Shown here piece after piece: positions 17,998-25,232 of a stretch of 64,000 nt of DNA. Position 1 is the first letter of the stretch, and the number at the start of each line of letters is the position of its first letter. The stretch is from Bacillus sp. WMMC1349. GTDB lineage: Bacteria; Bacillota; Bacilli; Bacillales; Bacillaceae. Under the pieces are notes generated by a model. That model was not told where the DNA came from and made no database searches. It worked only from the letters and a program-made list of their open reading frames with translations. The stretch is taken from NCBI RefSeq assembly GCF_013155385.1, contig NZ_JABJUQ010000007.1, positions 3,814,501 to 3,878,500 of the forward strand, in the 5' to 3' direction. Made by a program: the position numbers and the translations under genes.

Positions 17998-18594
17998 TTA
18001 AAGTTCTATTTTTAACAAATCCAATTGCAACAAAATCTTTTCTTTCTCTGGATTTCGGTTTCTTTTTTGAAATTGCTCTAGATGTCGCTTTGCAATGGAC
18101 ACATCTGTATCCTCATAGGCCGGATAGGTGACAACTGACACATCGGTCAGCTTTGAAATATTTCTCAGGCTTCTTAATGGCAAGCCAGTTTCTTGATCTC
18201 TTGTAAAACTGTCCCCGTCTTTCCCTAACAGAAAGCCAAAAGAACAATTTGAAATATTACCAAGCCGTAAATTTTCATATAAATCATTAGCATATTGGGT
18301 ATTTGGTAATGTAACATCAAAACGCAAGCCAATATCATCAACATTTAGTTTAAGTGTATCAGCAGAAGTACGACCAAGTATTTTAGAAGGATCATGATCG
18401 ATTAATGCTCTTACATCGCTCATATCCGTATGGTCTAGTGCTCTTTTATCAATCATTTCAATGAATCCGCCTAAATTTTGACTTCGCGTACCGAATTTTA
18501 ACGCGTATCCACTGATTACCTTTGGACCATCTTCCTCTGAATGAGCTTTTAAAGCCCCTTCTTTCAACGTTCTAATTTCTACCTCCTTAGACAT
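17998..18594 (-). CDS. Prohead protease (HK97 family, peptidase U35)
   Basis: A 198-residue protease that trims capsid protein during prohead maturation. The motifs VISGYALKFGTRS, ALIDHDPSKILGR (catalytic His in the DH region) and ISNCSFGF (catalytic Ser) are the expected U35 signature, followed by LTDVSVVTYPAYEDT. ATG 18594 is chosen: AAGGAGGTG precedes it within the end of the portal gene, which it overlaps by 8 bases. The short lysine-rich C-terminal tail may bind the capsid delta domain. Confidence 0.92.
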   Translation of the reverse strand: MSKEVEIRTLKEGALKAHSEEDGPKVISGYALKFGTRSQNLGGFIEMIDKRALDHTDMSDVRALIDHDPSKILGRTSADTLKLNVDDIGLRFDVTLPNTQYANDLYENLRLGNISNCSFGFLLGKDGDSFTRDQETGLPLRSLRNISKLTDVSVVTYPAYEDTDVSIAKRHLEQFQKRNRNPEKEKILLQLDLLKIEL

Positions 18595-19819
18595 TCCCCT
18601 CACCTCCTTCACTTGCTGACGGGATCGGAAGGCTCTTTGCTTTCGCTTTCTGAATCTCGTCCATGAGATCTATGTTGACATAGTTTAAACTCATGTAACG
18701 ATTGTCCCCGTTTGGAATTGGTGAAAAACCATATTCAGCCAATGCATGATTAAGTGAAAAAATGCCGTTTTGGAGAAGTGCAATGACATTTTCTCGTTTT
18801 GTTTTCGCATCCGTTTCCCTAAATCGTCTTGTATCGAACTGAAATTTCTTTGTTAGATTTATAGGATACGGCAGCATTTTAAAATTCAGCTCGGAGGCAA
18901 TAGCCGTAAAGTAGTTTGATAGTGTATTTGTTAGATAGTCCAGATTCGCTTGTTCTAGTGATGTGTTGACCTGCTCGATACCTAGCTTATGGGCTGGCAA
19001 ACCAAACACTTTGGCAATCTGTCTTGTTGAATGCGTATAGTTATTGACGATTTCTAGAACCTTCGTATTAATTTCAAGTTGTTTAAATTCCTCATTGTCA
19101 CTGAGGACAACAACCCTCTGCTGATTTCTGGTACCTGAATTGGCTTTCTCGAATTCGTTACGAATGTTGTCCTTTGCTTCCGGAGATAGGTGTCCCTTTT
19201 GAATATTGACTATCCCGCTTAAATTCGTGCCCCTTCTGAAAAAGTCAGTGACAAGGCGCTTGCCCGCCTCCTGGCTTTCGACTTCATACTTGAGACTAGA
19301 TAATGGTCCAAGCCCTGTTATACCGTTAAGACTGACAAATTTAAGATGTAAAATGTTTTCAGGCTTTAAGGTTCTTTCTTTGCCACCAGACGGATAATAC
19401 CGGTATATAATTTCATTCCTATCTTCTAGTTGCTCAGCATAAACTTCACTGTTTAATAAATGGACTAGCTCTAGTGGATTGCCTTCCTTGTCCTTTATAA
19501 TCTCTGCATACGATTGACCGTTTAATAAGGCGTTTGCAACAAGAATGTATTTAAAAAAGTAGCCTGAATAATATTCATTAGGTTTTTCATTAAGCAATCT
19601 GAACAAGTCTGACTCTTTATCCTCTATTCCACTTTGTGTAACCATGATGGGTGTCGCTGCGATGTCTGACGCCAGGGTGTGAACTGCTGTAAATACGTCA
19701 CTATTTTTAATGGCATTTACTGATGTATAAGACAAGCCGTCCACACCCAGAATGATTTCATTAAATTGTTTTTCTGCTAGACTTTGTTGCTCTTTATCAA
19801 TCGATCGAAAGAATGCCAC
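18587..19819 (-). CDS. Portal protein (HK97 family)
   Basis: A 410-residue portal. HK97-type landmarks include SVNAIKNSDVFTAVHTLASD, EYYSGYFFKYILVANALLNG, LKPENILHLKF and FGLPAHKLGIEQVNTSLEQA. Twelve copies form the DNA entry channel and dock the terminase. The start is GTG 19819 with GGAGGTGA upstream. It lies immediately after the DUF1056-like gene, in the standard terminase-portal-protease-capsid order. Confidence 0.93.
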   Translation of the reverse strand: MAFFRSIDKEQQSLAEKQFNEIILGVDGLSYTSVNAIKNSDVFTAVHTLASDIAATPIMVTQSGIEDKESDLFRLLNEKPNEYYSGYFFKYILVANALLNGQSYAEIIKDKEGNPLELVHLLNSEVYAEQLEDRNEIIYRYYPSGGKERTLKPENILHLKFVSLNGITGLGPLSSLKYEVESQEAGKRLVTDFFRRGTNLSGIVNIQKGHLSPEAKDNIRNEFEKANSGTRNQQRVVVLSDNEEFKQLEINTKVLEIVNNYTHSTRQIAKVFGLPAHKLGIEQVNTSLEQANLDYLTNTLSNYFTAIASELNFKMLPYPINLTKKFQFDTRRFRETDAKTKRENVIALLQNGIFSLNHALAEYGFSPIPNGDNRYMSLNYVNIDLMDEIQKAKAKSLPIPSASEGGEGNV

Positions 19820-19823
19820 TTAA

Positions 19824-20027
19824 TCACCTCCCTTCTTCTTTGGGGTTGAGTAAGATAGCAATTAGGACAAGGGAAAAACCGGATGTAATTAACCCGGCAA
19901 CCGAATGGACTAAATAAATAGCATAATTAATGACAAGCAGTCCAGCCAAAAATAAAAGAGTATGCAAGTTTAAATGAATAAACTGCCATACTCTCAAGAA
20001 AAACATATTGATCTTTCCAATTTTCAT
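19824..20027 (-). CDS. Small membrane protein (DUF1056-like)
   Basis: A 67-residue protein with two hydrophobic segments (LHTLLFLAGLLVINYAIYLV and GLITSGFSLVLIAILL), resembling DUF1056 proteins that sit between large terminase and portal genes in Bacillus phages. Function unknown. ATG 20027 is preferred because GGGAGG is correctly spaced upstream; the longer frame would start within terL. Confidence 0.78.
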   Translation of the reverse strand: MKIGKINMFFLRVWQFIHLNLHTLLFLAGLLVINYAIYLVHSVAGLITSGFSLVLIAILLNPKEEGR

Positions 20028-20046
20028 TTTGCTACGCCTCCCTTGC

Positions 20047-21753
20047 TTAAAGTGTGAAATCGCCGCTCTCATAATAGTTATTCCAATCAAAATCATCTGT
20101 ATAATAGTACATAGCTTCATAGTGAGCCGTGATCATCGCCGCGATCGGGTCAATTTTTTCTCGATTCTTATCTTTATCAATCCTGATTAAATCATTAAAT
20201 TCTTTGATGATTGCATTGTTTACGGCAGTTGTCAGTAAAGGGTTGTCATCGTGAATGATGCGCTGATCATAAACGCAAAGCCTAAAATCCTTTGCTGGTG
20301 GGGAAAGACGCTTTGCTCCCTGTCCAACTTCTATTAACGGGTATTCTTCCAGCTCATTCAAAACAAGAGAAATAGCATGAGGGTCATAAAGAATACCTTT
20401 GACCTTAAGCTTTTGCGATTTAATTCTATGCTTAATATAGTCAATGACCTGCTGCTGATTGATAATCCCCGTCTTTTTATTTGTGATTGTGCAGTAACCT
20501 TGATCTGCCATATCTCTGTAATCAATTTTGTCTCTACTTATTTTTTGATCCAAGCCGCCTTTTGTAGCAACAAAAGAGTGACTATCCACATAATATCTTT
20601 GTGCATCGTCGTTTAACGGATAAATCCAAGAGGTAGCTGTTAAGTCATCGGACCTCGACATGTCTAAGCCAATGTAAACCTCATTGCCAACCAGATCCGG
20701 CTTTTCTTTTACAGCGCAGGCGTTCCAATCGTCAATAGAGATAAAGCTTTCTTCACTCACTTGCCGCCACACATTAAAATTTTTCACATACAACGCATTT
20801 AAGTTTCGCTGCTCTTTTGCTGTATCCAAGTCCGATTTTAATGACTCCATAATCGTCTCGCCTATTTCAGGATGCTCCAAGATAGGGTTTGACTTTATCC
20901 AAGTATCTGGAATCTCCGCCTCTTTTTCAACATCGTCCTGTTCATAGATGGCGATGAAATAGTCATCCATAGTGCGCTCTTTTCTTAACACTTTTTTCAG
21001 CATCTGAACTTCTTTATACATTGGTACGTTTGGATTTAAACCGGCTGTACTAATGATTGCAAGCAAGCTATTTTTTAAAGCGATCTGCCCGGACTTTAAA
21101 AGGTTGTACATTTTCAAGTCTTTACTTTCGTGAAACTCGTCAATGATAGCAACCGTAGACGCAAATCCGTCCCCTGTAGACGTATCAGAGGAAATAGGAT
21201 AAGCCGTGCTACCTGAAAATAAATCCTTAATTTCAGCATCATTAATTTTCACTCTTTTTTTCATGGCTTTAGAGCCGTTTGTCAAAGATCGGATTTGATC
21301 TTTCATGTACTCAAAACCAAGCTTGGCCTGCTTTAAGGCATTGGAAGCAAAAACAATTTTTCTGTTTCGCAATGGCGTTTGGCATAGGAAAAATTCATTT
21401 GTTCCCATCGTTGAGATCAAAAACGTTTTACCATTACGCCGGGCCATTGTGATCATCGCTCTTTTAAAACGACGGTTATCGTTATCTTTTCTCTTCCATC
21501 CAAAGATACTGCCAATAATCCATTTTTGATATGACAGCAACTTCACAGGCTCCCCAGTCTCCGGGTTAGGTAAAATCTCAGTAAAATCAATTCTTGCGTT
21601 TGCCTCTTCCACATCAAAATAATAATTGAAAGGTGCAAGTTTCGATCTTTCCAAATCCTCCATATGCCTATTGCAAGCAAGAATGATATACTCACCTGCA
21701 ACAATCTCGCCGCTAATCACCGCTTGGGCATATGCTGTTACATGGTCAACCAT
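20047..21753 (-). CDS. terL: Terminase large subunit
   Basis: A 568-residue packaging motor of the Terminase_1 type. ATPase: Walker A MARRNGKTF, Walker B VAIIDEFHE, coupling segment LLAIISTAGLN. Nuclease: the first acidic motif YIGLDMSRSDDLTA, with later candidates around GILYDPHAI and IDPIAAMITAHYEA. It cuts concatemers at cos and pumps DNA through the portal. ATG 21753 overlaps the end of terS, so translation is coupled; an in-frame GTG lies three codons upstream. Confidence 0.95.
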   Translation of the reverse strand: MVDHVTAYAQAVISGEIVAGEYIILACNRHMEDLERSKLAPFNYYFDVEEANARIDFTEILPNPETGEPVKLLSYQKWIIGSIFGWKRKDNDNRRFKRAMITMARRNGKTFLISTMGTNEFFLCQTPLRNRKIVFASNALKQAKLGFEYMKDQIRSLTNGSKAMKKRVKINDAEIKDLFSGSTAYPISSDTSTGDGFASTVAIIDEFHESKDLKMYNLLKSGQIALKNSLLAIISTAGLNPNVPMYKEVQMLKKVLRKERTMDDYFIAIYEQDDVEKEAEIPDTWIKSNPILEHPEIGETIMESLKSDLDTAKEQRNLNALYVKNFNVWRQVSEESFISIDDWNACAVKEKPDLVGNEVYIGLDMSRSDDLTATSWIYPLNDDAQRYYVDSHSFVATKGGLDQKISRDKIDYRDMADQGYCTITNKKTGIINQQQVIDYIKHRIKSQKLKVKGILYDPHAISLVLNELEEYPLIEVGQGAKRLSPPAKDFRLCVYDQRIIHDDNPLLTTAVNNAIIKEFNDLIRIDKDKNREKIDPIAAMITAHYEAMYYYTDDFDWNNYYESGDFTL

Positions 21754-22240
21754 TATTACCACGGCTTTTCATGAATTTTGTGATTGGGTCTTCTTCGCCC
21801 TCATCTTCACCCAGACCAACAAGCCGCAGCCTTGAATCTAAAGAGAGACCTAACTGCCCCGCAATCCCACGTATCTCCTTTGACATGCTGTTCATGATGT
21901 CCACAGAAGGATTTTTCTTTTTAATTGGACAGCCTTTGCTGTTTAATTCTTCGATGGTTTGACCGTTTTCGTTAATGTCATTCAGCGCTATCCTATATTG
22001 AGCATAACTATTACAGAACAAGGCAAACAGCGTTCTGTCTAATTCTGAAATCGGTAGTTCGCTGATATATGGGTAAATCCTTTCCCATTCGTTCTTAGCC
22101 ATTGTTGAAAGCCAGTAGGGTGGTTTTTCTTGCAACGGCGTAAAACCTTTTAATTTTTCTTCCTGCTGCTGTCGTTTCTGCAATTCTTCTTTAGATATTT
22201 GTCCTTTTAATGTTTCTGTCATTTGTTTTCTTCTCGCCAA
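21746..22240 (-). CDS. terS: Terminase small subunit (P27 family)
   Basis: A 164-residue P27-type small terminase: NEWERIYPYISELPISELD, the LFALFCNSYAQY helix, and the acidic C-terminal tail (GLGEDEGEEDP) are typical. It recognises the packaging site and recruits TerL. TTG 22240 gives the family-like start MARRKQMTE and has AAAGGTGG upstream; the longer frame begins with an unrelated tryptophan-rich stretch. The cos-like region and HNH gene lie directly upstream. Confidence 0.88.
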   Translation of the reverse strand: MARRKQMTETLKGQISKEELQKRQQQEEKLKGFTPLQEKPPYWLSTMAKNEWERIYPYISELPISELDRTLFALFCNSYAQYRIALNDINENGQTIEELNSKGCPIKKKNPSVDIMNSMSKEIRGIAGQLGLSLDSRLRLVGLGEDEGEEDPITKFMKSRGNNG

Positions 22241-22415
22241 TAAAAACCACCACCTTTCAGCGAATTTCCGCACTACTGTTTTCCAACAAATGAACGCATA
22301 ACAAAAACGCCGGTCAACTTATGTGCGACAAGGAACCAAGCGCAAAGAACACATATTCAAAAACGGCTCAAAATAGTAAAAATCAAAATTTCATTTCAAC
22401 AATTTTTACGAAGAA

Positions 22416-22478
22416 GAGGGGGCGCCGATGCCTGAAAAAATTTTTTTGGTACCCGGTTAAAGTTAGGGGGGACTTCCG
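22416..22478. other. Candidate cos (packaging) site
   Basis: This lies in the non-coding gap (22241-22484) between the HNH and small terminase genes. It is G/C-rich within AT-rich surroundings and packed with palindromes: GGCGCC (22421-22426), A6T7 (22435-22447) and GGTACC (22448-22453), then a G6 run near 22466-22471. In HNH-type cos phages the cut site is expected in this gap. The exact cut and overhang cannot be read from sequence. Confidence 0.5.
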
Positions 22479-22484
22479 GAAAAA

Positions 22485-22922
22485 TCATTCCGTTTGTTTG
22501 CCTTTTTTCCCAAACGTGACTTGATTATGATGATACTGACACAACACCTCAAGATTATTCAAATCCATACGCTCCATATCGTTGTTTAAAACGTCTCTAA
22601 GCTCTTTTATCTTGTGATGGACTATTAACCTATGAGACTTGTTTAAACGTTCCTGTGAGGCGCATATAGCACATTGATAGTTACTTTCTCTTAACTTCTG
22701 TTCTCGTAATAACTTCCACTCTCTTGAATGGTAATAGGAATAAAGATCATTGTTCTCCCTGTTGTATCTCACAGCCTTGTTATATTGCTTGTCAGCATAG
22801 CCCTTATGCTTGGAACAATACTTCTCTGTCCAGTCCACATACTCGCGACAGCTGGGTGCGTTACATCTTTTTAACGGCAGTGAATAACACCTCCATATAT
22901 TCTTTCTAAACCATGCCCACAC
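22485..22922 (-). CDS. HNH endonuclease of the packaging machinery
   Basis: A 145-residue HNH nuclease. Zinc-binding Cys pairs (RCNAPSC..., YCSKH; later YQCAIC) frame the HNH core LIVHHKIKELRDVLNND, NLEVLCQYHHNQVTF. HNH proteins next to terminase genes assist cos cleavage in HK97-like phages. Two starts compete: GTG 22922 with AAGGGAG 7 bases upstream, or CTG 22880 with GGAGGTG 9 bases upstream, which would give the family-like start MPLKRCNAPSC. I list the longer form. Confidence 0.87.
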   Translation of the reverse strand: MWAWFRKNIWRCYSLPLKRCNAPSCREYVDWTEKYCSKHKGYADKQYNKAVRYNRENNDLYSYYHSREWKLLREQKLRESNYQCAICASQERLNKSHRLIVHHKIKELRDVLNNDMERMDLNNLEVLCQYHHNQVTFGKKGKQTE

Positions 22923-22987
22923 TCAGAGGCTCCCTTTGCCATCAATCCTTTTATCTGAGATTCACTGGACACGGTTTACAGAGAACA

Positions 22988-23158
22988 TCAACCAAGTCCA
23001 TTAACACGCTTATATTTAATAAAATTGAACTTACACATACCCCGGGAGGAAGCCAAGCATAGTAAGATCATGGGTACAATGAAAATACTATTCCCCGATA
23101 CGGCTGCCGCAAGACTAGCGCTATCCAGGCTCAGAATGTTCCTCCCGTTCGGCTTCAT
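22988..23158 (-). CDS. Small hypothetical ORF near the start of the late operon
   Basis: A possible 56-residue protein (MKPNGRNILSLDS, hydrophobic SIFIVPMILLCLAS, basic C terminus) whose ATG overlaps the stop of the tiny gene upstream (ATGA). This coupling suggests it may be translated. I recognise no family and the composition is not compelling; it may be untranslated leader instead. Confidence 0.35.
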   Translation of the reverse strand: MKPNGRNILSLDSASLAAAVSGNSIFIVPMILLCLASSRGMCKFNFIKYKRVNGLG

Positions 23159-23259
23159 TCCTCAACACCTTTGTTCCGTATCCAGATACGCCATTGATAA
23201 GGGAAAGACGCATCTCCCATATATTCTTGATAAGTAAATGTTATCGCTAATGCAGACAT
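23155..23259 (-). CDS. Tiny first gene of the late operon (34 residues)
   Basis: ATG 23259 has AAAAAGGGGG 7 bases upstream and encodes 34 residues (MSALAITFTYQEYMGDASFP then YQWRIWIRNKGVEE). A TAAAAT box on the minus strand (23284-23289) lies about 25 bases upstream of the ATG, so this would be the first frame on the late transcript. Function and family unknown. Good Shine-Dalgarno and position argue for translation. Confidence 0.5.
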   Translation of the reverse strand: MSALAITFTYQEYMGDASFPYQWRIWIRNKGVEE

Positions 23260-23283
23260 AAATAGTCCCCCTTTTTGTCCCCC

Positions 23284-23289
23284 ATTTTA
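23284..23289 (-). promoter_or_regulatory. Candidate late promoter -10 box
   Basis: TAAAAT on the minus strand matches the sigma-A -10 at 5 of 6 bases. No -35 match is found 17 bases upstream; the phased repeats occupy that position instead. This pattern fits an activator-dependent promoter. Confidence 0.45.
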
Positions 23290-23344
23290 TCGGAAAAATG
23301 TCGGGATTTTCTCGGTTTTTTGTCGGGATTTTGTCGATAAAAAA
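23290..23344. repeat. Five phased 11-bp repeats upstream of the late operon
   Basis: Five consecutive 11-bp units begin with TCGG or TCGA at 23290, 23301, 23312, 23323 and 23334. Units are TCGGAAAAATG, TCGGGATTTTC, TCGGTTTTTTG, TCGGGATTTTG and TCGATAAAAAA. An A/T tract in each, spaced about one helical turn, implies a stacked protein-binding face or intrinsic bend. It lies between the arpU-like gene's terminator and the first late ORF. Confidence 0.8.
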
Positions 23345-23368
23345 AGCACTCAGATTATTCCGAGTGCT
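23338..23368 (-). terminator. Terminator of the ArpU-like gene
   Basis: On the minus strand the 7-bp stem AGCACTC/GAGTGCT with a 10-base loop is followed by T7. The ArpU stop codon lies inside it. It isolates the early/middle transcript from the late operon. Confidence 0.85.
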
Positions 23369-23727
23369 GTAGCTATACGGTTTATAGCGCGTTGCTTGAT
23401 TTCATAATAAGTATCCTTTTTCATTCCGAGTTCTATATAGATATGAATATCTTTTACCCTTGCAGCAGTTAGATATTTCTTTTCAATGATTAACCGTTCT
23501 TCTTCATCCAAGCTGTTTTGTAAGGCGCGTTCCATCTGCTTGACCTTGAGTTCATTGAGATTTAATGAATCTCGGAGGGACGGGAAAGTATTTATGCCAG
23601 CAGATGAACATTCCTTTTTGTTCTCCAATTGGACTTTAAGCGCACGGTAATTTTTCAATTCTTTGATGACGATTTTGCGGACGGCTTTCTCATCCACATC
23701 AGCGAGAAAAGATAATTGTTTTGACAT
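23350..23727 (-). CDS. ArpU-type late transcription regulator
   Basis: A 125-residue protein of the ArpU/RinA-like group related to sigma-factor helix-turn-helix regulators: LNELKVKQMERALQNSL, DEEERLIIEKKYLTAARV and IYIELGMKKDTYYEIKQRAI match the expected order. These proteins activate late (packaging and lysis) operons. It is the last gene before the phased repeats and the late operon, so those repeats are its obvious candidate target. GGAGGGGGAGG precedes ATG. Confidence 0.83.
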   Translation of the reverse strand: MSKQLSFLADVDEKAVRKIVIKELKNYRALKVQLENKKECSSAGINTFPSLRDSLNLNELKVKQMERALQNSLDEEERLIIEKKYLTAARVKDIHIYIELGMKKDTYYEIKQRAINRIATALGII

Positions 23728-23745
23728 CCTCCCCCTCCTATTCTT

Positions 23746-23844
23746 CTACTTTTCTTTTTCCCATTTTTCAATACGTCTTTCGGTAAACTCTATCCAAATC
23801 AACAGTGCTGCAATAATGATGGTTCCTATAATTAGATAGATCAT
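23746..23844 (-). CDS. Tiny single-span membrane protein
   Basis: A 32-residue protein: MIYLIIGTIIIAALLIWIEF is a membrane span, followed by a charged tail (TERRIEKWEKEK). GAAGGAG is placed 4-5 bases before the ATG. It lies just upstream of arpU. Function unknown. Confidence 0.6.
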   Translation of the reverse strand: MIYLIIGTIIIAALLIWIEFTERRIEKWEKEK

Positions 23845-23920
23845 AATTCTCCTTCCCGTCTTATGTTATTTTTTAGTCAACTACGACTGAACACTAGGGC
23901 GTTATTTCCTGGTCGTTGTA

Positions 23921-24118
23921 TTAAAATCTTTCAGGATTATCACCTGTTATTTTTTCGTATTCATCATAAGCAAAATCTTTGTAAGTTTGATGAAGCCTTC
24001 TAATAGACCATAAACACAGACTTTCCAATTCTTTTATTTTTTGCTCATCATCCTTCAATCCAGAGAGGAATTTTCCTTTCAATTCTTGTCGCATAATATT
24101 TTCACCTAGTTTACTCAT
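23921..24118 (-). CDS. Hypothetical early/middle protein
   Basis: A 65-residue charged, helical protein (KLGENIMRQELKGKF, QKIKELESLCLWSIRRLHQT). Its ATG overlaps the YopX-like stop (ATGA), supporting coupled translation. No family recognised. Confidence 0.65.
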   Translation of the reverse strand: MSKLGENIMRQELKGKFLSGLKDDEQKIKELESLCLWSIRRLHQTYKDFAYDEYEKITGDNPERF

Positions 24119-24519
24119 TCTGCCGCCTCCAATAGCTCAGGATTTCGATATATATCACCTAAAATTGTATTTGTTGCTGTTTCGGAAAACAGGTTGCGCG
24201 CTTCTTTTCTTTTCTCGTTAACAATGCACCATGTACCATCAATCATTTTCACTTCGCCTATAAACGGTTCTAGTTCGTCGTACAGTCCAGGTATCTGTTC
24301 TTCCTGCAGGATAATGTCGCCCTCGTAAATCTCCCGACCGTTTTTGTCCTTTAATCCGGTGTATTGTCCAATTGATTCCCACTCTACCTGTACATGACCA
24401 TTATAAGGCGCACTGATATAGGCTAATTTTTCATCATAGTATAAGTCGATACCGCCATAAAACCATTTAATATCGCCATAATCCTCAATCGGTTTACCTC
24501 GAAACTTGATCTCTCTCAT
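24115..24519 (-). CDS. YopX family protein
   Basis: A 134-residue YopX family protein: the opening MREIKFRGKPIEDYG, the core VEWESIGQYTGLKDKNGREI followed by YEGDI, and TNTILGDIYRNPELL are the family signature. YopX proteins are common in the early/middle regions of Bacillus, Staphylococcus and Listeria phages; function unknown. ATG 24519 is chosen because GGAGG lies 8 bases upstream. Confidence 0.9.
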   Translation of the reverse strand: MREIKFRGKPIEDYGDIKWFYGGIDLYYDEKLAYISAPYNGHVQVEWESIGQYTGLKDKNGREIYEGDIILQEEQIPGLYDELEPFIGEVKMIDGTWCIVNEKRKEARNLFSETATNTILGDIYRNPELLEAAE

Positions 24520-24534
24520 TTCCTTTACCTCCAA

Positions 24535-25065
24535 TCATTTCACCCTCTGAAGCCTTTTCTCTCTGTTCAAATCATCAAAATTCATTTGATAATCAGCTTC
24601 TCGAACAGCTGCAGCAAACGTTTCAATCCCTCTGTCCCAAAGGCCATGACGCTCAATGATCTCGGAAAACTCTTCAACGTCATGATCTCGGATTCCCCAA
24701 CTGTCGGGATCTTCTGCTGGTCCATACACAGTGCGCCATTGCCGGTTATCGTTCGGATCTGGTTCCTCCCATTCTGTACGGGTAAAGTGGCAAAGTTCAT
24801 GGTCTACCAATGCAGCGCGTTGCTCCTCTGACATCGTTTTCCATGCTTCATCATTAATGAATACGAAAAGCATGTACTCGGTCATATGGCGTTCAAAGGC
24901 AGTACATTTTTTCGCTTTACCAGACCATTTGCTCTTACCTTCTCGGATGTAAAAGCCTATATGTTCCTTTGCATCTTTTAAATGTGGATGATGCTTATCT
25001 ATTAAACTTTCAGCCAGTTGTCTTACCTCTTGTGATTCTTCAAAACCTACAAATGTCATGATCAT
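24535..25065 (-). CDS. Putative phage metallopeptidase
   Basis: A 176-residue protein with a zinc-peptidase motif: ALVDHELCHFTR fits HExxH, flanked by EYMLFVFINDEAWKTM. The C-terminal part (HDVEEFSEIIERHGLW) may give the third ligand. It resembles the putative phage metallopeptidase family found in replication regions. Its ATG overlaps the stop of the small gene upstream. Substrate unknown; it may process a host regulator. Confidence 0.75.
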   Translation of the reverse strand: MIMTFVGFEESQEVRQLAESLIDKHHPHLKDAKEHIGFYIREGKSKWSGKAKKCTAFERHMTEYMLFVFINDEAWKTMSEEQRAALVDHELCHFTRTEWEEPDPNDNRQWRTVYGPAEDPDSWGIRDHDVEEFSEIIERHGLWDRGIETFAAAVREADYQMNFDDLNREKRLQRVK

Positions 25066-25232
25066 TTTCCCCTTTCAATCAATTTCTTTTTGAATATTCG
25101 ATCTAATTCAGCTAATGACAATTCATACAGCTGCCGTCCGTCAGGTGTTTTAAAGTAACCTAGTTTTAGTAATCTCGCTTTAAGCTCGTCCTTTTTCCTT
25201 TCACAATAAAGGACCTTCATTAATTCATTCAC
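25062..25232 (-). CDS. FbpA-like small basic protein
   Basis: A 56-residue basic protein. KARLLKLGYFKTPDGRQLYE and LSLAELDRIFKKK resemble the Fur-regulated basic protein A family, whose B. subtilis members help the iron-sparing response. The start is GTG 25232, behind a G6 run and overlapping the ERCC4 gene stop. No Fur box was identified; it is co-transcribed with replication genes, so regulation by iron is doubtful. It may instead be a phage-borne homologue with a new role. Confidence 0.65.
   Translation of the reverse strand: MNELMKVLYCERKKDELKARLLKLGYFKTPDGRQLYELSLAELDRIFKKKLIERGK

Larger units (their letters stand above)
1..25047. repeat. First copy of a 25-kb exact direct repeat (38,953-bp period)
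   Basis: Base 1 corresponds to base 38954 and base 25047 to base 64000. The lines I compared were identical, and every long reading frame recurs with the same length and protein. The repeat starts inside the LXG toxin gene and stops inside the metallopeptidase gene because those are the window edges, not biological boundaries. The unit length is typical of a temperate siphovirus genome. A circular molecule, a tandem prophage, a concatemer or an assembly wrap-around would all look like this. Confidence 0.97.

Noticed and set aside
22321-22524. Plus-strand frame of 67 codons over the cos-like region
   Set aside because: It crosses the palindrome-rich gap and the end of the HNH gene; low-complexity Lys/Asn composition and no family resemblance.
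23025-23237. Plus-strand frame of 70 codons upstream of the late operon
   Set aside because: No good ribosome-binding site, and it overlaps better-supported minus-strand tiny ORFs and the late leader.
22923-23260. Structured GC-rich stretch considered as a tRNA or riboswitch
   Set aside because: No T-loop, acceptor pairing or known aptamer core could be found on either strand. No tRNA was seen anywhere in the window.
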